From an uncultured bacterium (GTDB taxonomy: Bacteria; Planctomycetota; Phycisphaerae; Phycisphaerales; SM1A02): DNA of 5,918 nt. A model generated the notes under the pieces. That model searched no databases. It saw only the letters and a list, made by a program, of their open reading frames with translations, and was not told the origin of the DNA. Location: assembly GCA_903938205.1 (NCBI GenBank), contig CAJACJ010000420.1:1-5918 (forward strand). The letters run 5' to 3'. The translations under genes and the position numbers were made by a program. Below, piece by piece: positions 1-4,928 of this stretch (position 1 is the first letter of the stretch; each line of letters starts with the position of its first letter).

Positions 1-2
1 AA

Positions 3-227
3 GTGCTCGTGGACTTGGCGTTCAATCTAGGTCCGTCGGGACTGCGCTCGTTTAAATTTTTCAGAAGCTCAATTGAAAATCAAGACTGGGCGCAAGCCGC
101 ATGGGACTTGTCCCACCAAAATCGAAAAGAGAACTCGCCGCCGTCGGCCTATTCAAAACAAGTTCCAAATCGCGCGCGGCGCAATGTGGACATACTCAAA
201 GCCCTGGCCGCAAAATCCGCGCGCTGA
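3..227 (+). CDS. C-terminal part of a GH24/T4-type lysozyme (5' end outside window)
   Basis: This is the last 74 or so codons of a phage-type lysozyme (muramidase), which would cleave the MurNAc-GlcNAc bond of peptidoglycan. The visible part carries the family's C-terminal signature: LVDLAFNLGPSGLRSF, then a DWAQAAWDL helix, then KQVPNRARRN. These correspond to the FNLG...F, W-AA-L and PNRA-R segments of T4-like GH24 enzymes. Between the last two sits a short extra loop (NRKENSPPSAYS) where relatives usually have only a few residues. The catalytic Glu and the N-terminus lie upstream of the window, so the GTG at position 3 is only an internal Val codon. The stop is TGA at 225-227. The next gene starts 9 bases later on the same strand, so the two are probably co-transcribed. 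Whether this is a prophage remnant or a host autolysin cannot be decided here; no other phage gene is visible. Confidence 0.8.
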   Translation: MLVDLAFNLGPSGLRSFKFFRSSIENQDWAQAAWDLSHQNRKENSPPSAYSKQVPNRARRNVDILKALAAKSAR

Positions 228-236
228 AAGAAAAGA

Positions 237-899
237 ATGAAGAACAATCGAATCACAAAAATGCTTGCCGTTGCCCATGTTGCCGCGCCTTGTTTGGTTT
301 TGGCGGCGCTTGTGGCGTGCGCAACTCCGGGCACCACCGCTACTACAGACGGCATTCCGCCAGCCACAACGAAAGTTTTTCAAGAAGGTCTCCGTGATTT
401 CACCTACGAAGGCCAGCCTATTCATCCGGCGTTGATTCATTTGTTCAACACCGACATTGCCGACAGTTCGCCCAATGTTGTGGCTGTCAGCGTGCAAGAT
501 GTGGAGTCCAGCAATCTCACGTCGGCGCCGATACGTGTTCAGAACAACAGGGTGTTCGCCGATTCACCGGACATTGATCTTGCGATTCATTGCAGCTACC
601 AACGTCTTGGCGTGCTTTCTGATGGCACGCAAGTTATTAAAAGCGAGTGGGACGGCGGCGGTAGCAGTGCCTTCAGCAATCTTTTGCTTTTGCGATTTGA
701 GTTGACGGGCTGGCATAGTTTGGATGGAACGCTTGAGTGGCAACTTGTTCTACGCTTGGTTTCGTTTTTCCCATTGGGTGATCACGACAACGGCGTGATC
801 ACCGTGGATGGCGACCGCGTGATCATTGGGACCTCGAAGTATCGACCCAAGGAATTTATTCTAAAAAACTTGGCCAACAATCCGCCTCCAATTCAGTGA
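237..899 (+). CDS. Predicted lipoprotein of unknown function
   Basis: I do not recognise the family of this 220-residue protein. The N-terminus is a lipoprotein signal: basic start (MKNNRITK), hydrophobic stretch, and lipobox L25-V-A-C28, so the mature protein should be lipidated at Cys28 and held on the periplasmic or outer face of a membrane. A Thr/Pro-rich linker (ATPGTTATTDG) follows. The rest looks like a compact mostly-beta domain, with alternating segments such as GVLSDGTQVIKSEWDGGG and NGVITVDGDRVIIG, and a short basic tail ending NPPPIQ. There are no transmembrane helices after the signal. The ATG at 237 has only a purine-rich stretch (226-236) as ribosome binding site; the in-frame ATG at 261 would leave a shorter but still workable signal peptide. 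The close spacing to the lysozyme suggests one transcript and possibly a shared cell-envelope role, but that is inference. Confidence 0.75.
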   Translation: MKNNRITKMLAVAHVAAPCLVLAALVACATPGTTATTDGIPPATTKVFQEGLRDFTYEGQPIHPALIHLFNTDIADSSPNVVAVSVQDVESSNLTSAPIRVQNNRVFADSPDIDLAIHCSYQRLGVLSDGTQVIKSEWDGGGSSAFSNLLLLRFELTGWHSLDGTLEWQLVLRLVSFFPLGDHDNGVITVDGDRVIIGTSKYRPKEFILKNLANNPPPIQ

Positions 900-929
900 T
901 CCGTCATGAGGGGCGGGCGATCATCAATT

Positions 930-958
930 CGGCATACTAAAAAATTGCCATGCCGCAA
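930..958 (-). terminator. Possible short terminator hairpin for the deiminase gene
   Basis: The convergent gap between the lipoprotein gene and the deiminase gene contains two alternative hairpins. Read on the minus strand, TTGC (958-955) and GCAA (948-945) form a 4-bp stem followed immediately by six T (944-939), located about 50 bases after the deiminase stop. A longer option pairs CGGCAT (930-935) with ATGCCG (950-955), leaving the A/T run in the loop. Both stems are short, so this is a weak candidate. Nothing else is visible in 900-1005. Confidence 0.3.
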
Positions 959-1005
959 AGATAACTTGCAATTGGACATGTCGCAGGCGCGCAATGATGA
1001 ATGTA

Positions 1006-2652
1006 TTAAGTGGCGTCTCCAAACGACAAGAGCAGGAAGCCCATATCGCCCGTGTCAGTAACACCATCTCTGTTCAAGTCAGATGGGCAATCGAGAAGAA
1101 TTTCGCAGACACCCCATTCCAACAACATGATTCCAAGATCATTGTTGCTCACAATGCCATCACCATCGAAATCACCATTACGCTGTTGCGTGCCGTTGAT
1201 GGTGAAAGAAACATCGCTTTGATCAGAGCCGGTCATGCCCGAACTGTCGCGAGCCAACACTCGAATGCGGGCGTTGGTGCTGTACACGTCGGGAACACTC
1301 CATGTGTACGAGCCATCATTTGCCTCGCTGGCAGCCACCGTGGAAAAGTTGGCGCCGTCATCAAGTGACAACTGAATGTCCACCGACGTGATGTCGCGCA
1401 CGTGATCGCTGATCCAATTCACGCTCACCACACTTGCGGGAGTGAGTTGCTGAGCGATGTTTGGACTTTGCACATAGACAACCGGATTGTTGCCGCCAGT
1501 GTGCTTGGGGTAATGCATGACAATGCAATGCATGGCGCCCGCCGCGCTGATGATGTTCTGACATCCAATTGCCACCACGGTCTTGCCTGGCAACGCCGCC
1601 TGCCATGCGGCAACCGCCTGCGCGTTGTAAGGAGACACGGTGGTGTTGGTATAGCTTGGAATCAAAACCAAATCATTGCAGATCACAGAATTCACATAGG
1701 TGTAATGAACGCCGCTAATCAAACGCGCGGGTACTCGATACACGGTGTAGCCCCTGCTTTGCATGTCAACAGCCGCCGCGTCACAAGTGAGCGCCTGCGC
1801 TGATCCAACGTTGGAGGGCCAGGAACTAATCATGATTTTGTTGGCGGCGATAGGCATGAACCACATGTCCACGTGGCCGGTGCCGTCCACGGTCCAAGGA
1901 AGTTGCGTTTGCCAACGCGTGAACATTCCGTAATACAATTGGAACAGCGCCGAGATTTGGGTTTCGGTGAGACTTGGATTGTCATCCACCGCCAAGCGCG
2001 TGGCGAATCCAATGCCCGGCTCACCCATGTGATAGTTGCCGCCGGAATGCAGCAAGTTGAGCGCGTACGAAGGCTTCTTCAAGGCGCTCGAAAGAACTGT
2101 TGGAATGGCGTTGTCAAGCGGACGCGTGCTGTAGTAAATGCTGTCAACAATCACGCGCACTCCGGATTCATAGACAAAGCGCGGACCGTAATCGCGCATC
2201 CAAATACTGTTGAGAGCTCCAGTGATTGTTCGCACGCGGCTCATGTCCACGCCATTGCTGTTGAAGCTGGTGTTCATGGCCGCAAGGTCGGTTGCATTCG
2301 CCACCACAACAATTACATCGGCTTGACCAACGGTGGTGATTTGCTTTGCCATTTGCGCCAAAATTGTTTTCCAACTGGTAGATCCGGACCAACCATAAAT
2401 AATGGCTTCAGATGGCGCGTATTCGCTTGGCGCAATCAGCGCGCCCTGTGGAGTGGTTGTGACCGCGCGCGTTTGAATCTGCGGATTATTTTTAATCCAT
2501 TCTTTTTCCGTGGGCGTAAGCGTGCGTGGCAAATTTTGCACATCAGCAAGCACCTGATTGATTGGATTGGATTTGGACATGCCTTGGCCCGCGTTGACGG
2601 AGACGGCACATGCAAGAGAGGTGATCAATGATAGTGTGTAGCGGGTTGACAT
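1006..2652 (-). CDS. Secreted Porphyromonas-type peptidylarginine/agmatine deiminase-family protein with Ig-like and dockerin-like domains
   Basis: This 548-residue secreted protein belongs to the PAD_porph superfamily, whose members convert a guanidino group to a ureido group (Arg to citrulline, or agmatine to carbamoylputrescine) with a nucleophilic Cys. From the ATG at 2652, a signal peptide (MSTRYTLSLI..VSVNA) should be cut after Ala21. The catalytic domain spans about 56-394: SIWMRDYGP (Asp154), SGGN (203-206), GHVDMWF (His260, Asp262), YVNS (Asn321) and GAMHC (Cys376). Their spacing closely follows the P. gingivalis PPAD catalytic set as I remember it (D130, H236, D238, N297, C351). An Ig/FN3-like beta domain follows (about 396-487), then two EF-hand-like dockerin loops (Asp494/496/498/505; Asp525/Asn527/Asp529/Asp536) with Cys516 and Cys522 between them. 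The frame stays open upstream to 2697, but 2652 has an AGGAA site and a clean signal peptide. A secreted location argues against cytoplasmic agmatine catabolism; the substrate is unknown. Confidence 0.88.
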   Translation of the reverse strand: MSTRYTLSLITSLACAVSVNAGQGMSKSNPINQVLADVQNLPRTLTPTEKEWIKNNPQIQTRAVTTTPQGALIAPSEYAPSEAIIYGWSGSTSWKTILAQMAKQITTVGQADVIVVVANATDLAAMNTSFNSNGVDMSRVRTITGALNSIWMRDYGPRFVYESGVRVIVDSIYYSTRPLDNAIPTVLSSALKKPSYALNLLHSGGNYHMGEPGIGFATRLAVDDNPSLTETQISALFQLYYGMFTRWQTQLPWTVDGTGHVDMWFMPIAANKIMISSWPSNVGSAQALTCDAAAVDMQSRGYTVYRVPARLISGVHYTYVNSVICNDLVLIPSYTNTTVSPYNAQAVAAWQAALPGKTVVAIGCQNIISAAGAMHCIVMHYPKHTGGNNPVVYVQSPNIAQQLTPASVVSVNWISDHVRDITSVDIQLSLDDGANFSTVAASEANDGSYTWSVPDVYSTNARIRVLARDSSGMTGSDQSDVSFTINGTQQRNGDFDGDGIVSNNDLGIMLLEWGVCEILLDCPSDLNRDGVTDTGDMGFLLLSFGDAT

Positions 2653-2661
2653 GCTTGCTGT

Positions 2662-2666
2662 TTCCT
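2662..2666 (-). promoter_or_regulatory. Ribosome binding site that decides the deiminase start
   Basis: AGGAA on the minus strand lies 9 bases before the ATG at 2652. It supports this start over the in-frame start at 2697, which would add 15 residues (MSRPSSIHPHQETAS) ahead of an otherwise normal signal peptide. Confidence 0.65.
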
Positions 2667-2741
2667 GGTGGGGATGTATTGATGAGGGTCGTGACAAATG
2701 AATGTGGTGAGTCCGAAAAGAAATGATTGGTGTGAGGTGAG

Positions 2742-2756
2742 TTAGGGTAATCCTAA
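2742..2756. promoter_or_regulatory. 15-bp inverted repeat TTAGG-GTAAT-CCTAA, candidate operator
   Basis: There are perfect 5-bp arms around a 5-bp centre, about 90 bp upstream of the deiminase start. The TTAG/CTAA half-site style resembles the box at 2893-2911, but centre and spacing differ, so it need not bind the same regulator. Confidence 0.35.
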
Positions 2757-2782
2757 TACCGTAAAAGTCGAGTAAATACTTT

Positions 2783-2800
2783 GAAATTAGGGCAAATTTC
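2783..2800. repeat. Inverted repeat GAAATT-N6-AATTTC
   Basis: Perfect 6-bp arms around AGGGCA in the divergent promoter region. This could be an operator, but the arms are only A/T/G/C-poor sequence in an AT-rich stretch, so chance is a fair explanation. Confidence 0.3.
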
Positions 2801-2805
2801 GTGGT

Positions 2806-2818
2806 TTCATGGCATGAA
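2806..2818. repeat. 13-bp perfect palindrome TTCATG-G-CATGAA
   Basis: Perfect 6-bp arms around one central base, lying 5 bases after the preceding inverted repeat and near the middle of the divergent intergenic region. It is a candidate regulator binding site; no known consensus is recognised. Confidence 0.35.
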
Positions 2819-2892
2819 TAAAATTGGGTTGGTGAAAAGTGGTAATTGAAACTATTTAGAAATTTAAAATTGAGGCTTGCGAACTTGAATTC

Positions 2893-2911
2893 TTGGGTTA
2901 GCCTAACTCAA
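2893..2911 (+). promoter_or_regulatory. DtxR/IdeR-like iron box (16/19 match)
   Basis: The sequence TTGGGTTAGCCTAACTCAA is a near-perfect 19-bp palindrome: the outer and inner arms pair with one mismatched pair plus the central base. Compared with the DtxR/IdeR consensus TTAGGTTAGSCTAACCTAA it agrees at 16 of 19 positions, including the whole core GGTTAGCCTAAC. It ends 3 bases before the ATG of the Cys-rich gene, so a bound regulator would block transcription start or early elongation of the efflux operon. The match is seen directly; the binding of a DtxR-family protein is inference. Confidence 0.5.
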
Positions 2912-2914
2912 CGC

Positions 2915-3403
2915 ATGTTCGCAACTCCACGAGTGCTGATCACTTTGCTGGCCGCCCTTTGGCTGCCGGTGTGTCATTGTCAATTCACAAGCTATCTCAT
3001 TGCCCAAGCCACTCGTTGCCAAGATCGTGGCGTGAATGCCTCCAAGACATCGGTTATTGCTCACGCTCAATCCAGCGCCAAGCCAATTAAGTCATGCTGT
3101 CAAAAACGTGCCGATAATGACAGCCGTGTGCAACATGAAGAAAATAATTCTCACGGGGCGCCTGGTGCGCCGTGTCAAACATGTCCATGCTGCGTGACCA
3201 AGGCGCCGCCGCCTGCTCCTGTCACCATTGATGCGTGCGCGCTCAGTGCACTGGCATGCGTGTTGCCGCCTTCGATGGGCGAATTAGCCAACGCTCAATT
3301 TGAGCATGATTGCACCGCGCTTTCGCTCTGCCAGCATGATCCGCCAGGGCCGCCCCTGCGTGTGAACCAACGCTGCGCTATCTATTCGCACTGGATTATT
3401 TGA
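2915..3403 (+). CDS. Small secreted Cys/His-rich protein, possible metal-binding component of the efflux operon
   Basis: This 162-residue protein is of unknown family. An N-terminal export signal (MFATPRVLITLLAALWLPVC) is followed by a strongly cysteine-rich body: 14 Cys in all, including Cys20/22, the pair Cys61-Cys62, and the cluster Cys87-x2-Cys90-x-Cys92-Cys93. There are also several His (21, 50, 74, 80, 131, 141, 159). The middle is polar and low in complexity, with a Pro-rich APPPAPV linker after the cluster; the end (GPPLRV..SHWII) has no membrane helix. Cys clusters beside a TolC/adaptor pair suggest binding of a soft metal such as Cu, Zn or Cd in the periplasm; this is inference. The start is uncertain: ATG 2915 gives the cleanest signal but has no Shine-Dalgarno, whereas TTG 2885 (10 residues longer) has GAGG 9 bases upstream but would place the iron-box-like palindrome inside the gene. 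LPVC is a poor lipobox because Val precedes the Cys. Confidence 0.65.
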   Translation: MFATPRVLITLLAALWLPVCHCQFTSYLIAQATRCQDRGVNASKTSVIAHAQSSAKPIKSCCQKRADNDSRVQHEENNSHGAPGAPCQTCPCCVTKAPPPAPVTIDACALSALACVLPPSMGELANAQFEHDCTALSLCQHDPPGPPLRVNQRCAIYSHWII

Positions 3404-3423
3404 ACTCCAATCACGTTTGAAAT

Positions 3424-3443
3424 GCTCAGGAATTGTCCTGCGC
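3424..3443 (+). terminator. Weak hairpin between Cys-rich gene and outer-membrane factor gene
   Basis: CAGGA (3427-3431) pairs with TCCTG (3436-3440) around ATTG. The stem extends by GC/GC after one mismatch. T-rich but interrupted sequence follows (3444-3469). It could act as an attenuator or processing site that sets the ratio of the first gene to the rest of the operon; it is too weak to call a true terminator. Confidence 0.25.
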
Positions 3444-3475
3444 ATTTTCCCTGTGATTTTATCTTTTAAGATTTT

Positions 3476-3479
3476 GGAG
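3476..3479 (+). promoter_or_regulatory. Ribosome binding site of the outer-membrane factor gene
   Basis: GGAG lies 7 bases before the ATG at 3487. This favours 3487 over the in-frame TTG at 3481, which would sit only 1 base after the site, and over the internal ATGs at 3520 and 3550. Confidence 0.65.
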
Positions 3480-4611
3480 TTTGAACATGAAAAACTTTTT
3501 GCACTTGTTGGGGCGATGCATGCGTCCGATCAACTTCCATGCACTTGTAATGGCGACAGCTCGATGTGCTGTTGTTGCCTTGACCGCACTACTAGTTGGT
3601 GGTTGCGCCACACAGACATTTGAACAACCCGTGTCGCTTAGCGCGGATTTGAAAAGTCGCGCCGGCGTGGCGCCAGACTGGACGCAATCGGACGCGAAGG
3701 CGATAGACGCGCAGGCATTGCATGCCGCAGCGATGACCGCTCTGCCAAATCCGCTGAATGAAGTGGACGCGGTCGCAATTGCGCTTGATGCCAGCCCATC
3801 CATTGCGAAAATGATTGCACAAACAAGCGCCATGCGTGCGGAGGCGATTGATATTTCAACGCCGTCGAATCCTGTTTTGAACTTCAATTCTGGCGTGCCG
3901 CTTGATTCCATGAGCGCCGTTCCAATTTTCGCCATGCTGATGTTTCAAGTTGATGAACTGTGGAAGCAACCATTGCGCAGCGAGGTCGCTCGCGATAATT
4001 ATCAAGCGGCACTGCTGTCTCTTGGCGCAAGCGCTGTGGCGCTTGCAGTTGAAACGCGCGTGGCATGGCATGAAGTGGCCATGCGAAGCGAGGAGCGTAA
4101 TTTTGCCCAAAATGACTTGCAAATCACTGAAAATTTACTAGCGATTGCGCGCGAGCGCCTCGCGGTTGGAGAATCAACGGGTGACGCAGTTGCAAAGTCG
4201 CAAGCGGAGTTGACTGATGCACACCATCGGTTGGCGCAGGCGCGCGAAATGCTTTCGGCGGCGCAGTTGTCACTGATGGCGTTACTTGGCCGTGCGGAGG
4301 CGTCCACGGATTGGCGAACAGGCGCGCCTGATTCATCATCTGCGTTCGCAATTCATGCGCCCATTGCCAATGAGCAGAAATTGTTGGCCGCATTAGCGGA
4401 CAGTCGACTTGATGTACGAGCGGCGCAAGCGCAAGCCAGTGCCGCGAAAAGCAAACTTGAACTTGCCCGAAAAAGTCGCTCTAACAAACTTGATCTGGGC
4501 GCGGGATTTGACCGCGATATGGAGGGAGAGCAATCAGCTATGTTTAGCGCCAGCGTAGAGCTGCCAATATTTAACAACGGGTCGGCGCGCATCGACAAAG
4601 CGGAAGCAGAA

Positions 4612-4614
4612 TAA
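4612..4614 (+). other. Premature in-frame TAA in the outer-membrane factor gene
   Basis: The codon sits between GAA (Glu375) and CAA (Gln377) in a helix where relatives carry polar residues. One base change from CAA, GAA or AAA would produce it. No other stop occurs in this frame before the natural TGA at 4930-4932. TAA is used as a real stop elsewhere in the window (end of the deiminase), so general TAA reassignment is unlikely. Confidence 0.9.
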
Positions 4615-4916
4615 CAAACCGCAAATATAGAAGCTGAGCGCGTGCGGCAAGCGGCCATAATTGAATTGCGCGGCGCTATGGTGAAAGCCCTCGCCATGCA
4701 AGAGAAGCGCGACATCAGCGCGGAAAATTCGCTGGTACCAAGCGCGGAAACATTCAAGCGCGCGCAACTTTCCGCGGATGCCGGTGAGGGCTCGCGCCGC
4801 GACGCTATTGATGCGCAACACGCTTTGAATCACGCCAAGTTGGAGTTGAATGATTTGGAGCGGCAACGACGCACCGCGCGACTTGCGCTAGCCAAAGCCG
4901 CAGGATTTCTTCCAGC

Positions 4917-4925
4917 GGAGGTGAT
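4917..4925 (+). promoter_or_regulatory. Perfect extended Shine-Dalgarno of the adaptor gene
   Basis: GGAGGTGAT is a full 9-base complement of the usual 16S rRNA 3' end. GGAGG is 7 bases before the ATG at 4929. It lies inside the last codons of the outer-membrane factor frame and should allow the adaptor to be translated even when ribosomes leave at the premature stop. Confidence 0.8.
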
Positions 4926-4928
4926 GCC

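Larger units (their letters stand above)
2667..2892. promoter_or_regulatory. Divergent, AT-rich promoter region rich in palindromes
   Basis: This region separates the minus-strand deiminase from the plus-strand efflux operon, so it should hold the promoters of both. It is clearly more AT-rich than the flanking genes. I see no convincing paired -35/-10 hexamers. The best single element on the plus strand is TAAAAT at 2865-2870 (5 of 6 to TATAAT), without a well-spaced -35. Three palindromes are listed separately. No protein-coding gene is supported here; one frame is open from a TTG at 2846, but it reads through into the Cys-rich gene and is better explained as its upstream region. Confidence 0.45.

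Noticed and set aside
778..825. Three copies of GTGATCA (778-784, 795-801, 819-825)
   Set aside because: They are inside the lipoprotein gene, unevenly spaced, and encode similar beta-strand residues in different frames or contexts; no sign of a true repeat array or regulator site.
1512..1535. Repeated ATGCATG-like words on the plus strand
   Set aside because: They fall at the codons for the catalytic GAMHC...MHYP stretch of the deiminase, which contains several His and Met, so the repeat is explained by coding.
994..1803. Plus-strand open frames at 994-1368 and 1402-1803
   Set aside because: Both are antisense to the deiminase gene's dockerin and catalytic regions and show no recognisable protein.
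1873..2631. Long open frame of 252 codons on the plus strand opposite the deiminase
   Set aside because: It lies wholly within a well-supported gene on the other strand, its translation shows no domain or signal, and such antisense frames are common in GC-balanced coding sequence.
3459..3935. Minus-strand open frame of 158 codons
   Set aside because: It is antisense to the outer-membrane factor gene, which has clear family motifs; the Ala/Ser-rich translation is typical of a shadow frame.
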